The notes under the pieces: generated by a model
Databases searched by the model: none
What the model saw: only the letters and a program-made list of their open reading frames with translations
Told to the model about the DNA's origin: nothing
Assembly: GCA_963575745.1 (NCBI GenBank)
Contig: CAUYUJ010000688.1
Span: forward strand, 1 to 64,000
Source: Prorocentrum cordatum
Taxonomy: Eukaryota; Sar; Dinophyceae; Prorocentrales; Prorocentraceae
DNA: 64,000 bases
Direction: 5' to 3'
In this document: piece by piece, positions 8,866-20,010 of the stretch
How positions within the stretch are numbered: the stretch's first letter is position 1
Layout of the letters: every line of letters starts with the position of its first letter
Position numbers and translations under genes: made by a program

Positions 8866-9160
8866 TGGAAAGCTCGAGCCGCTCCCGCGGACCCAAGTCT
8901 CATCCCGAGTCGTTTCTTGATGGCCCCGCGGGTCTGGCGAAGGCCTCTGAAGGCCGAACACGGCGAAAAACACCTGCGTCTTGATCGTGTCAATGCGTTG
9001 CATCACTGGGTATCCCTCGAGCCACTCCTGCGGATCAAAGTCTCATCCCGAGTCGTTTGTGGATGGTTCCGCGGGTCTGGCGACGGCCTGCCTCTCTGGA
9101 GGCCGAACACGGCGAAAAACACCTGCGTCTTGATCGTGCCAATGCGTTGTATCTTTAGGT
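8866..9160. repeat. tandem duplication, unit about 145 bp
   Basis: Two adjacent copies share AAGTCTCATCCCGAGTCGTT, CCGCGGGTCTGGCGA, GGCCGAACACGGCGAAAAAC and ACCTGCGTCTTGATCGTG. Confidence 0.85.
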
Positions 9161-9539
9161 CGGGCATGTCCTCCTACAGGCGGACCTTTGACGGCAAATG
9201 AAAAATACAAAACACATAACCAATGTCCAGAAATACTACACATATCGTCTCCAGACTTCTTTAAGTGTATTAAAGAAAAGAACATGTTTGAATATTCCTC
9301 CTGTCGAGGGACAGGCACGACGTACTTGCATCTCTGGATAACCCTCGAAGGCAGAGCCCACGTCTCGAAGGCGCGAAAGCGCGCCACATCACCCCCCCTC
9401 CGGTATGCGCATGCCGCGAGAGGGCCTGCTGCGGCAGGCCCGCCGGGGCACCCCTCTCCGCGGCCAGGCAGAACCTTAGGATAGGCCCCCCTGGGATCGG
9501 GTCCGAGCGGCTGGGGGTCGGAGGCTCCTGCCGTATGTG
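9161..9539. other. repeat-derived stretch, no gene
   Basis: 9155-9260 resembles 16605-16710 (GTCGG-CATGTCC-CCTACAGGC, then a low-GC segment ending CCAGAC). The remainder to 9539 shows nothing recognisable. Confidence 0.5.
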
Positions 9540-9703
9540 GTGGTGTTTTCCATCGACACCACCATAAGTAGGAGGGGGAGGGAATCCTCCTCCTCCTCCT
9601 CCTCCTCCTTCTCCTCATCCTCATCCTCCTCTTTTCCTCCTCATCCTCCACCTCCTTCCCCCCTGCAACTTATGGTGGTGGTGGTGGTGAAACAGGCCCA
9701 TCA
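9540..9703. mobile_element. hairpin element family C (trinucleotide core), copy 1
   Basis: Left arm ends ACACCACCATAAGTAGGA. Right arm reads ACTTATGGTGGTGGTGG and ends CAGGCCCATCAT. The core is (CCT)n. The same architecture occurs at 37248-37468 and 55447-55633. Confidence 0.75.
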
Positions 9704-9989
9704 TCGGAGGATCCTGCCGCATGGCCGATGCCATCGGCGATGCGCCCGCGGGGCATCGGCGCTGCGTCGGCGATGCGATGCATCGGCGCCGTCGGCGTAG
9801 AGAAAGCCCGGCGCCACGTCGAGCCGCATCGGCGATGCCTCGGCGATGCGGCGCGTCCCTTGATGCCCTGGCTGCTCGGACGCCATCTGGGAGGCCCAGA
9901 GAATTGGGCGGCGATGAACAATAGGGGGGCGATACATTGGGGGGCAGCGAGGGATGCCGAAAAGGGGCCCTTAGGGCCTAGCGCTCCCT
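9704..9989. repeat. GGCGATGC / GCATCGGC short inverted repeats
   Basis: 9720-9860 repeats GGCGATGC and its complement GCATCGCC/GCATCGGC many times in both orientations. No gene is visible to 9989. Confidence 0.6.
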
Positions 9990-10180
9990 CCATTACAGCA
10001 GGAGCTCGACCACAAGAAATCGTCCACAAGGAACCCAACTGCGAGACCCCAGGACGTCCATTGATCTCTGGTGTGGGAACGCCACGGCTTCCATCTCAAA
10101 ACCGTCGACACCCAAGACGCCCAGGGCATCCTGGAGTCAAGCAGGGTGCTTCTTGGCACGGGTTTTTGCTCCAATCCCAG
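9990..10180. repeat. dispersed repeat E, copy 1
   Basis: Shares GAGCTCGACCA-AAGAAA, GAGACCCCAGGACGTCCAT, GTGGGAACGCCACG and CTTCTTGGCA-GGGT with 41712-41905, and more weakly with 16225-16385. Confidence 0.85.
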
Positions 10181-10754
10181 AGATGTGACGTCGTGATTTT
10201 TCCAATGCGGGCTCCCCAGAAGTCCCGACCCTTTCCCCATGGCCAGCTGTTCATGTGGATTTGCTTGTTTACCTTCCCGGGGCCTGGCCCGGCGAGGGCC
10301 TCCAGACGCCCGCAAAACAGCGAAGACCCCCCGTCTCGATGTTTTCCCATGCGTTCGATCTCTCTGGGGGCTTCGCGCCCACGAGATCCGCCGCCCCGCG
10401 CTGGCCGCCAGCGGCGCCGCCGGCAGCGCCCGCTCCGCCCCGCGGCAGGCCCGCGGCGCCTGCAGCAGGCCGCCGGCGGCGCGGCGCAGCGCGGCAGGGC
10501 GTGGCCTCATCGGCCCTCGGCGGCGCGGCGGCGGGCGCGGGCCGTCCTCGGGGCGCGCGGGGCCTCGGGGCCGGGGCCTCGGGGGCCGGGGCCGCCACAT
10601 GACGCCTCTCGGGGACCGGCGGGCCCGGGTCAGTGCAGGCTGCTCCTCGGTGGTCCTCCTCGATGGTCCCCGCCGAGTACAATTCCACACGTGACGCCCC
10701 TCGGGGGCCCGATATCCAGGATCAAGATCCGGGTGCACGTGCACCCTGACCCGG
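10181..10754. other. very GC-rich spacer, no gene
   Basis: 10370-10600 is extremely GC-rich (GGCGGCGCGGC-type words) and open in several frames on both strands. Base composition explains that. No motif recognised. Confidence 0.5.
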
Positions 10755-10985
10755 GTCAATCCAGGATGCTCCTCGATAGCGCTCGTCCAGGAGGCTCCTC
10801 GATGGGCCTCGCCGAGCGAAAAGACGCACACGGCCGAGCGCTGCCGAGGCAATCCGGGTCCGTGACAGTCAGGCCTTCGCATGCTCCTGCGAGATCCTGC
10901 AGGACTCCCTGCGGGAGCTTCAGCAGTCAAGCCCGGGCCAGTGCGACCGCGGCCCTGACCCCTGCTTGCATTGACCCACGTCGCC
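10755..10985. repeat. dispersed repeat F, copy 2
   Basis: Second copy of the 8155-8420 repeat. Within it CTCGTCCAGGA/TGCTCCTCGATAG is itself duplicated. Confidence 0.8.
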
Positions 10986-11764
10986 CGAGCCCCGATCCCA
11001 GATCATCGGATGCTCCGGATTGCTTTTCGGCCCCGTGCGGTAGGGACCGACCGGCACTCGAGTCGAAGAAGAAACACCGAGCCGCAGAGTCACCTGGCGA
11101 TGGGACAACAAGCGAAGGAGTCACACCCTCACGGGCTCCCAGCGGCGGCGTGTCATCGATGCTCTTCCTCCCCTCATGGCTGAACTCCTCGCGTCGTGGA
11201 GAAATCGCGGCGATCTGTGTTGGGTGTTTTTGCTCCGGGAGGACGAGGACGAGGACGAGGAGCAGGAGGAAGATGGATACCTTTGTAATCTCACGCTTCT
11301 GTCCCCATTCGAACCACTGGCGACATCCAGGGACCTCTGGGCGGGACTGACCTTTAAACGCCCACGGCTGTGCAGGAGTGAGCGCCGGGCACCCAGATCC
11401 CTGGCGTCACGTTTTTCATGACGTGGACCCCCAGGAGGTCTGGACCCCGAAACTGGGGACAACTTTGTGGAGCTTTTTTCCTTTTGTTGACGGTCCCAGG
11501 GCGCAGAGAAGGCCCCGCGTGGCCAGCACGTATGAACAACCCTTCGTCGTGGTCTGTGCACGACGCGATATGGAGCTCAGGGCGTGGGGGTCGGGACGCC
11601 TCTGCTCCTCCCTTGCCTGCTGTTCCAGGCCTGCTTTCGGGGTGGACCCTCGGGGTGGGCTTCCAATCGGGCGAGGCCTGGCCGACCCCTGGCAGACCAT
11701 CCCCTTCTGTGAGCTCCTCCTCGCCCTTCGAGCGACGACGAGTCGACGACGACGACGACGACGA
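10986..11764. other. no gene seen
   Basis: Contains short GAC/GGA runs (11240-11270) and GAC runs (11730-11765). Open frames exist on both strands, but none has a recognisable motif. Confidence 0.45.
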
Positions 11765-11765
11765 C

Positions 11766-12892
11766 GCAAGCACCATGTAGGTGCCGATCTGCCCCACAGC
11801 GCCGCCCCTGTGTACACCACAATGCTCGCGTGCACCACAGCGCTGGTGTACACCACAGCGCCCGCGTACACCGCAGCAGCCGTGTGCAAAGCAGCGCCTG
11901 TGCACACCAGTGCTTCAGCGTCTGTGTACACCACAGCGAATATGTACACCGCAACCACCATGTGCAGCACAGCGCATGTGTACACCACAGTGCTTGCGTG
12001 CACCGCAATGCCTGTGTACACTACACACCACACCACAACATCCGCGTGCAACGCAGCGTTGGTGTACACAACAGCGCCTGCGTGACAGGACACAGGTCGA
12101 AGGAGCATGTAAGTGAGGATCTGCTACGCACAGTTGAACGCCACGCCAGGGAAGTGCTGATAATAGAATGCGACGTTCTCCCCTCGCCCCTCATCCTCCG
12201 CCTCCACCTCCTCCTCCTCCTCCTCCTCCTCTTCCTCCTCCTCCCCTTCCTCCTCCTCCACCCCCTCCTCCTCCGTCACCCTTCCCCCTTGTCGTGCGGG
12301 TCGGCTCTACAGCACACGTGCGCATCTCAGCGGTCACTGCAGAATTGTTGATTGAATCTGTCCACTTGGTTATCGAACGGCCAATTTAGCGGGAGCGTCC
12401 TGGACGCAGATAGGAGGAGTTAGGATGATACGGGCGGACTCGGGACGAGTCGTAGATTCCAGCGGCGCTCCTTGTTCAATAAGGATACCTTTTTCGAATC
12501 CTATATAAAACACTTGTTTCCTGTGGAACCCACAGGCGTTCCATTTTGTCATAAGGATTCCTTCTGACATTCTATTTACAACAATGGTGCTCCGTTGCAC
12601 ACAGTTGCTCTGGTACGCACAGGCGCCGTGGTGCAAACAGGCGCTGTAGTGCACGGAGGCATTCTGATGTACACTGGTGCTGTACTGCGCACGAATGATG
12701 TGGTGTACGCAGGCGCTGTGGTGTGTACAAGTGCTGTGGTGCCCTCAAGAACTTTGGCACACACTGGCGCTGACTTGCACGCGGCTGCTGTGGTGTACAC
12801 AGGCGGTGCGGTGTACACAGGCGCTGTGGTGCACGCAGGCACTGCGGTGTACACAGGCGTAGTGGTGCAGATCGCCGCCTACATGCTGCTGC
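11766..12892. repeat. fold-back element made of an 18-bp minisatellite
   Basis: 11805-12085 is a tandem array of 18-base units (GTGTACACCACAGCGCC-type). 12590-12865 is the same array in reverse complement (GTGTACACAGGCGCTGTG). The outermost sequences 11766-11792 and 12867-12892 are inverted copies around CATGTAGG-GCC-GATCTGC, and a third copy sits at about 12103-12125. The loop contains (CCT)n at 12190-12290. The unit is a multiple of three, so it reads as VYTTAP- or VVYTGA-type hexapeptides, probably by chance. Confidence 0.8.
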
Positions 12893-13068
12893 CACCCGTC
12901 CTCGGTCATTCCTAATCATTCCGAGACGCCGCCGTGTCGAAACGTGACGCTATCAGCCCCATCCACCCTCTCCCAAATGATTGCCACCATCAGCCCAGAA
13001 TAATAAGCAGGCTTCCGCGCGCACGACGACGATGAGCGACGAGCGACGAGCGACAAGCGACAACGATA

Positions 13069-13099
<31 letters not shown>

Positions 13100-13330
13100 C
13101 CACGACGACGACGACGACGACGACGAATGCGGAACAGACTCCTATGCGGATGCCTATGCGGACACCTATGCGGATCCCGATGCGCACGGCGGCAGTGCGC
13201 GGAGCGAACTGGGGGGGGGGAGCGTTGCGTTCTAGGGGAGGGGGCGGCCGGGGCCATGTCGCCCGTCATGACCCAAGCAATAAACAACATACGCTCCGAC
13301 GCATGGCGCCACTGAAGTGGATCAAGCCAG
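12893..13330. other. GAC microsatellite and flanks, no gene
   Basis: 13030-13125 is GAC/ACGACG repeat. 13140-13185 is a short tandem TATGCGGA repeat. The minus-strand frame through 13230-13390 contains WLDPLQWRHASERMLFIAWV, which looks protein-like but is not recognised. Confidence 0.45.
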
Positions 13331-13399
13331 AAAAAGCCTGAGACTAAGCGGGATCTGCCCGGACAACCAAAAACCGCGATTCGGCGGGATGACACGCAA

Positions 13400-13550
13400 C
13401 CAGGAGGGAGAGGATGAGGAGGAGAAGGAGGAGGAGGGAGGGGGCAGAGGAGGAGGAGGAGGAGGAGAAGGAGGAGGAGGAGGGTGAGGAGGAGGACGAG
13501 AAGAATGAGGAGGAAGAGAATCGGGGAGGAGGAGGATGAGGAGGAGGCCC
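13400..13550. repeat. GGA microsatellite
   Basis: Imperfect GGA/GAGGAG tract. Confidence 0.9.
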
Positions 13551-14790
13551 GTCATCGAACATGGAAATACGTGTGCTGATGCAGAATGTTTATCTCCCAT
13601 GTGTTGCACCCTATAGTAACCAGAGCAGGCACGCGCACCACCACCCCAGAGGCCATTCGACGGACCGAGCTCGCCCAGCAAGCTCGATCCTCGATCAGAG
13701 GGGGGCGAACAAGGGAGGATGACATGAGGCGAACAGCTCAGGAGGGAAGGATCGGACTGGAATAGGCGATGCAGTCGACCCGTATCACAAGGACGCACGA
13801 TGAGGATGCAAGGGCCTTGGAAGGGCATGTCGACACCTTGCGAGTGGGGCGCGGCCAGAGAAGGCGGCCGAGGATGGGCCGAAGGGGCAAGGATGCAAGG
13901 GCACCATTGGGAAGGTTGCCCATTCGAGCTATGCGGGCTGACTGCACATCGCAGATGGATCAACAAGAAGCCATCGATAGCGCAACCGCAGGTTCATGGG
14001 CGGGCTGGACGCGATGAATGGGCGATTGGAGTAGACGCTTCCACTCCCCACCCCCCCCGCCCTCCCGATATCATACCTCCCCAGCGTCGCCCCTGAGGCC
14101 CGCGGGCGCGGCGGCCTCCTCCTCCTTCGGCGGCGGCGGGTCGGGGGAGTGCTCCTCGCGCGCGCGCACACGCGCGAGTAGCGGCGTGCGCGACGCGGCC
14201 CTGGAGTGCGGCGCGGCGTCTGCGGCTCCGCGGCTCGGTGGCGCAGGGAGGAGCACCGCGGGCCAGGATGTCAGGATGCAGCTGCTGGGAGATCTTCGGA
14301 AGAACGATCAGGATATCATGATAGGAAGGATTGGTACAGGATATGCGTCAGGACTTCCAGATCATATCGAGTGGCCCTCGTTTCGGCAGCCCGACTGGGA
14401 TGTTCAGATATCAAGGGGACCCTGAACTCTTGCGCCCCTGATCACCGAGGCCCTGAGCTCATAAGATGGACTAGCCGAAGTAAAGCCCAGCATTGACCCA
14501 GGATCAGACCCGACTACACGGGAGGCCGTGCTAGACGGGAGTATGCAGGGTTGGGCTTCTCCTGGACCGCGGATATGCCAGCGCCAATGCTGAATATGAC
14601 CTCCCATGAGGTGCGCCCTCAAGGAGGAGAGCGCGGCGCAACTCCTTCACGGTCACCACACCCCTGTTGCTGCCGATGGCATCTAATGAACGACAGACGA
14701 GCGCTGCGCAGGACCTTCACTCTCTCCACGCCTCTGTTGCTGCCGGGTGCGAGGTCTGAGGGACTTCGTGAGCACTTCGTATGCGGCTAG
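13551..14790. other. no gene seen
   Basis: 14100-14270 is GC-rich with CGCGCGCGC runs and open on the minus strand. 14556-14625 is a dispersed repeat shared with 680-735. Two related segments (14640-14690 and 14700-14745) repeat the motif CCTCTGTTGCTGCCG. No motif supports a gene. Confidence 0.45.
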
Positions 14791-15129
14791 CGCCCATTTT
14801 CCGCCTGCTCCCGAGGCGGCCACCCAGGCCGACGTGGCACAACTAGAAGGCCAAGAAGTCAATAGATTCGGAAGATTCGCATGCTTTTGTATGAGGCAAC
14901 AAACTCTGCGCAGCCCCAAAGGGACGACAATGAGCGAGCGCCGAACATCCCATTGCACAGTAATGTGCCAATCGTATGCAGACTATTTCATCTGGGCGCA
15001 AAGGAGAAAGAGTCAACGGAACGAAAAAACAGGAGAGCCAGAATGGTACTCAAGACTGGCGGTTCCTGAGTCGCACGTGTGGGGAAGAGTAAAGGGGAAG
15101 ATGATTAACTCGTAGGTGTAATGACTTGC

Positions 15130-15340
15130 TCACCGTTCTTGGGCCTCTGGGCGGCTCCTCGCTGCCACGGCTGCATTCCCATCAGCACACTGACCGACGC
15201 GCACTGGAAGAGAGGTCGGCTCGTTGTTCCTGAAAGAGGCAACCTGCGCCGGTGCCATGCCGAGAAGCATCCTGCGCTGGTTGCTGACCGCGAAGGGATC
15301 GTTCACCCCGTGAAGGCCCGCGTATCTCTTGGTATCGGGG
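15130..15340 (-). CDS. possible exon, unidentified
   Basis: The minus frame encodes GVNDPFAVSNQRRMLLGMAP, QVASFRNNEPTSLPVRVGQ and CADG. Its composition looks protein-like, unlike the microsatellite frames nearby, but no family is recognised and no splice sites are defined. Downstream and upstream partners were not found. It could be chance. Confidence 0.25.
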
Positions 15341-15349
15341 GGGGCCCTG

Positions 15350-15475
15350 GTCCTCCTCCGCCTCCTCCTCCTCCTTTCCTCCTCCGCCTCCTCCTCCTCT
15401 CCGCCTCCTCCTCCTCCTCCTCCTCCTCCTCCCTCCCCCTCCTCCCCTCCCCTCTCCCCCTTCCCCTCGTCGCGA
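15350..15475. repeat. CCT microsatellite
   Basis: Imperfect (CCT)n tract. Confidence 0.9.
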
Positions 15476-15639
15476 CATGGCCGTGACCTCTTGGCATATC
15501 GGTCGATTCTGGGCACAGACGCGGTTCAGCCCTGGACGCTCTAGCACGTGGGCCGCCGCCAGGCTAACACGGCGGCCTAGCCTGCCGCAAGCTAGCCAGA
15601 CAACAATTTGTAACTGCAGCAGGCAGGAGCTCGACCTCT

Positions 15640-15979
15640 CGTCCTCCTCCTCCTCCTCCTCCTCCTCTTCCTCCTCCTTACTCTTCTTCTTCTTCTTATT
15701 ATTATCTTCTTAGAATTATTAGTTTTACGATTATTCTCCTTATTGTTAGTATTATTACTATTATGATAACTAGCATTATTATTTTTACTAGTATTATTGT
15801 TATCAGCATTATTATTAGTACCACTATCCGTAATAGTATTATTTTTCATACTAGTATTATTATTATTGTTATTGTTATCATTATTATTATTAGTATCATT
15901 ATTATTATCACTATTACTATTATTATTATTATTAATAGCAGTAGTATTATTATTATTAGTACTATTATTATTAGTATTA

Positions 15980-16047
<68 letters not shown>

Positions 16048-16165
16048 CTAGTAATGTTATAATTAATAATGATACTATGATTCGTGTTCTGATTATTCCT
16101 CTTCTCCTCCTCCTCCTCCTCCTCTTCCTCCTCCTCATCCTCCTCATCATCATCATCCCCCTCCT
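15640..16165. repeat. compound CCT, ATT/TAG and CTC microsatellites
   Basis: (CCT)n to about 15680, then about 280 bases of degenerate ATT, then nearly pure (GTA)n at 15979-16050, then (CTC)n to 16165. It is the lowest-GC repeat in the left half of the window. Confidence 0.9.
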
Positions 16166-16224
16166 CCCCCACGCCTCCGCCCCAGCGCAGGACGGGGAGA
16201 GGTGGGGAGGCCTCTCGCCAGGCT

Positions 16225-16385
16225 CCTCCCACAAGAAACCCAAGCCTGAGACCCCAGGGACGTCCATGACTTCCTGGGCTGAGAAGACGCCACGCCTCTT
16301 CCACAGCGAAGAACTACCGACATCACAGCCACCCAAAGCACCCTAGAGGCCAGCGGGGTGTTTCTGGTCACGGGTTTCCACTGCA
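16225..16385. repeat. dispersed repeat E, copy 2 (diverged)
   Basis: Shares CCACAAGAAACCCAAGCCTG, AGACCCCAGGGACGTCCATG, GACGCCACGCC and GGGTGTTTCTGGTCACGGGT with the copies at 9990 and 41712. Confidence 0.75.
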
Positions 16386-16410
16386 CTCGATTACACCCTA
16401 CGGTCAGGAA

Positions 16411-16590
16411 CTTTCGTGCTCAGCGCGCCACGGCGGCGGCTTTTCGGCGACACGCCGTGCTCCGACGGCGGGAGGCTCGGCAGGGCTCGGACCGTCGACG
16501 CCTGGCTCTGGGCACGCGGCGAGCGCGTGTCGCGCCGCAGCGTGGCAGGCCAGGACCAGCGGCGCGCCACGCCAAGCAAGAGTTTCCTGG
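16411..16590. mobile_element. MITE family D, copy 1
   Basis: About 180 bases. The left end aligns with 44452 onward (CTT-GCG-GCGGCGGC, GGCGACACGC) and the right end with the ending at 44640 (CGCGCCACGCCAAGCAAGAG against CGCGACACGTTAAGCAAAAG). The ends are imperfect inverted repeats. Non-coding. Confidence 0.65.
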
Positions 16591-17044
16591 CCCTGCGCTT
16601 AAGTCGGACATGTCCCCCTACAGGCAGATTTGGAAGAAAACCAACAATTCAAACATATCCAAAATTATTAAAATTCTGACAAGCTTGTCCCCAGACTGTT
16701 TCCCAACCGTCCTGTGATGTTGGGTCCTCGTTTTGACGAAACAACGCCCCGCCTTCACTCTTCCCGCTGTCCCCTCCCTCCTCCTCCCCTTCCTCCTCCT
16801 TCTCCTCGTCCTCCTCCTCACATCATCATTCTCAACGTCATCACCATCATCATCGTAGCATCATCATCAGCATCATCGTCATCATCGTCATCGTAATCGT
16901 TTTCACAATTACCATCGCCATCGCCATCATCAACGTCATCATACTCGTCATCATCGTTGTCCTCATCACCGGCATCATCGTCATCATCACCACCGTCGCC
17001 ATCATCATCGCCGTTGTCGTCACCATCATCGACACCAATTTCGG

Positions 17045-17950
17045 CACACCCCTTACCCTTTTCGTGGTCCAAGATGGAGCTCCGCCGAAAGCCCCAGCGG
17101 CAGCGCCCGCAAGCGGTTCCACCCCCATGCCAGCACACCCTTCACACGTCTCGTGGCCCCATAGGGAGCTCCACCGAAAGCCCCAACGGCAGCGCCCGCA
17201 TGCGGCTCCACCGTCCCATGTCAGCACACCCTTCACACGCTTCGTGGCCCCATACGGAGGTCCACCGAAAACCCCAGCGGCAGCGCCCGCATGCGGTTCC
17301 ACCCATGTTTCGGCACATCCATCACACGCTTCGTGGCCCCATCGAAAGCTCCACCGAAGGCCCCAACGGCAGCGCCCGCATGCGGCTCCACCCCCATTGC
17401 GGCACACCCCTCACACGCTTCGTGGCCCCATAGGGAGCTCCACCGAAGGCCCCAACGGCAGCGCCCGCATGCGGCTCCACCGTCCCATTCGGCACACCCC
17501 ATCACACGCTTCGTGGCCCCATCGAAAGCTCCACCGAAAACCACAGTGGCTGCGCTCGCATGCGGTTCCACCCCCATTTCGGCACATCCAATACACGCTT
17601 CGTGGCCCCGTAAGGGAGCTCCACCGAAGGCCCAGGCTGCAATCGCATGCGGTTCCACCCCCGTTGCGGCACACCCCTCGCACGTTACGCGGCCCCGTAA
17701 GGAGCTCTACCGAAGGCCCCAGTGGCTGCGTTCGCACGCGGTTCCACCCCCATGTCGGCACACCCCTCACACGCTTCGTGGCCCCACAGGGAGCTCCACC
17801 GAAGGCCCCAATGGCTGCTCTCGCATGCGGTTCCACCCCCATGTCGGCACACCCCTCACACGTTTTGTTGCTCCTCCACAGGGAGCTCCACCGAATGACC
17901 CAGTGGTTGCGTTCGCATGCGGTTCCACTTCATTTTCGGCACGCCGGAGG
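17045..17950 (+). repeat. 90-bp satellite array 1, about ten units
   Basis: Unit of 89-91 bases with core CGTGGCCCCATAGGGAGCTC, CACCGAAGGCCCCA and a GCATGCGGTTCCACCCCCAT tail. The unit is close to a multiple of three and lacks stops in several frames on both strands, which produces long but probably meaningless open frames. Confidence 0.9.
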
Positions 17951-18768
17951 GCTTGCGGAAGCAGATGGGGCAGTTTGCGGCGCGCACGAAGCGGTGCAGG
18001 AGGGAGGCCACTGCCCTTGCAAGGGAGCTCGGCTTCACCGCGTTCATCCGCGAGGGCTGACTTGAGGGGCACCCCGCCGAGTCGCGCCTTCTCTCGATTG
18101 CCCGACCAATTGTTTGGCCTCGCGCCGCGGACGACCTGCGCGCGTCGCTGGGACCCTCTCGGGGCGAACATCGCGCGTCGCGGGAACTCCGTGCTGCGCT
18201 CTGTCCAGCGCCTCGCTCGCCCGTCGTCGCTCTGCCTAGCGGCCAGAGCCTTACCCGTAGTCAGCCTGTCCGCCAAATCTCTTTGCTCCGCGCAGCGGAC
18301 GACCCGCGCGCGTCGCTGGGACCCCTCCGGGGCGACCGGCGCGGGTCGCGGGGACTCAGCGCTGCGCTGCGCCCGCAGCCTCGGACTTCGGAGTGCGCTG
18401 GCACAGAGCGAGGAAAGGAGGAGAAGGAAGCGGGAACGATCCTCGTGAGGCGCGTGCCGACATGGGCGTCGCGGCGTGCGGGCGATGCCGCCGGTGTTCC
18501 CGGGGAAGCTCCCTGCGGCGCCCTCGCTCAGTGTCACGAGTGCTGAGAGTCAGGCATTCCCGGACGATTCGCATTCACATACATTCACATTCGGCGTAGC
18601 CATGATCGTACTCACGCAAATGTACTCATTCGCGCGCAGACTCATTCACACTCAAACTCACTCGCGCTCAGACTCATCCGCGCTCACCCTCTCGTATCTT
18701 AACCTATCAGATTCCCTCGTGTTGTGTACCCCGCCACGCAATTCGGCAAACTCCTCATACAGTTCTTA
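17951..18768. other. sequence interrupting array 1
   Basis: Lies between the last array unit and the solitary terminal unit at 18769. Contains a direct duplication (about 18110-18215 and 18280-18385, sharing GCGGACGAC, GCGCGCGTCGCTGGGACCC) and a short CTCATTCGCGCTCA-type repeat (18590-18690). A minus frame near 17985 reads FVRAANCPICFRKPSG, too short to call. Confidence 0.6.
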
Positions 18769-18830
18769 GATTCGTGGCCCCATAGGGAGCGCCACCGAAG
18801 AGGATATTCACAATAGCGGTACTCAGAACT

Positions 18831-19855
18831 GCATGTGTCTGGGTCCTTCGCCAGGATAACTGTTTAAACCATGTGTGCATAGTCCTCCTGTTGAGGGACG
18901 TGCCCGACTTAACCCCACATTTGCGGAGGTCCGCTTGGACACACGGCTCAGGCAGCGGTAATACACAGGCCTGCTGGTCTGACCGACAGCCCAGATCTGT
19001 TTGGTGAGACACGGCACCCCGCGGGAGAGCGCCCCAACCGCGCGGGCTCAGCGGCTGCACGACCATTCAAGGAGAAGGAGCCCGAGGAGGAGGAGGAGGA
19101 GGAGGGTAAGACAAGCACTGCGAAGGAACTGCCCTACGTCACATAACTTCGCGCATCGCGCCCCGCGAGAATCTTCGCGACATCACGCCTTCACGCCACC
19201 CCTTTGGAGAAAGGTAGCTGCTGGGTCCGCGCAGCGACAACCGCAGCGCGGTTACCTTCTCGCGTCCCCGGTGGACCTGGAGCCAAGATCTGGGAAGGAA
19301 GCTCCCAAAACTCTCCCCGGCAAGATCAGGGGCGCCCCGAGTCTGTGTGTGCACATGCGCTCCGGGCAGGAGCGCTGCCGTGCCGGGCGTCGACGCCGCC
19401 GCCGCGGTCTGCGCCAGAGCCCTCCAGCTCGTGACCCTCAGGATGAGGCCTCCTGCCCCCAGCTGCCCCGATACGCCACACGGGACACTCAGCGTGTTGA
19501 TGCGGAGCTCAACACGTAGACTGAACACGTGGGGTCTGACGCGATGCGTTCGCCGAAACGTGGGCCCATGCGCTGAGCCACCGCGCAACGTATCGACACG
19601 GACGCTTTGGACACGGGACGCGTCGCAATTCAAAACGGGCGTATCAGGGCATCTATGCTCCTGCTTGCTGCCTCCCGTCCTCAGCCTCAGTCCCCCCTCC
19701 CCCCTGCCGTCCCCCCCCCCCCCCTGGCCTGCCTCTCCTCCCACGGAACGGTGCGCGGCCGCCTCCTGGGCGAGCCGCAGCGAATCGGAGTTGCGCAGCA
19801 GCACCTTCTCGCACCACTGCCCGTCGATGAGGTACTTGATCTCGAAGGAGTTAAG
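18831..19855. other. unresolved region with possible minus-strand exon
   Basis: At 19745-19855 the minus strand encodes SFEIKYLIDGQWCEKVLLRN and SDSLRLAQEAAA, which reads like real protein but matches no family I recognise. The frame stays open towards 19300. No splice sites are defined. 18831-19140 shows nothing. Confidence 0.3.
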
Positions 19856-19859
19856 AGGG

Positions 19860-20010
19860 AGGAGAGGGAGGAGGTGGAGAAGAAATAGGAGGAGGAGGAG
19901 GAGGAGGAGGAAGAGGAGGAGGAGGAGGAGGAGGAGGGGGAGGGGGAAGAGGGGCGGGAGGAGGAGGAGGAGGAGGTGAAGGAGGAGGAGGAAAAGGAGG
20001 AGGAGGAGGA
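19860..20010. repeat. GGA microsatellite
   Basis: Imperfect (GGA)n directly upstream, on the minus strand, of the possible exon at 19745-19855. Confidence 0.9.

Larger units (their letters stand above)
16640..18830 (+). mobile_element. composite satellite element, copy 1
   Basis: Order: a boundary module (16690-16770: TTTCCCAACC-TCCTGTG, TCGTTTTGA-GA-ACA-CGCCCC), a CTC then CAT microsatellite (16780-17035), the 90-bp array (17045-17950), an 820-base interruption, and a terminal unit with edge GCCACCGAAGAGGATATTCA to GGTACTCAG (18769-18830). The same order in reverse complement is at 33455 to 32700. No transposase gene is visible, so any mobility is inferred from shared boundaries. Confidence 0.7.

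Noticed and set aside
9971-10930. 319-residue minus-strand open frame
   Set aside because: It spans dispersed repeats E and F and a very GC-rich spacer. Homologous repeat copies do not keep the frame intact.
17985-18050. Zinc-finger-like FVRAANCPICFRKPSG on the minus strand
   Set aside because: Only one Cys pair, no flanking domain, and it lies in a duplicated repeat region.
17291-18448. 385-residue plus-strand open frame as a repeat protein
   Set aside because: It runs through the 90-bp satellite and on into unrelated sequence. Overlapping frames on both strands are equally open.
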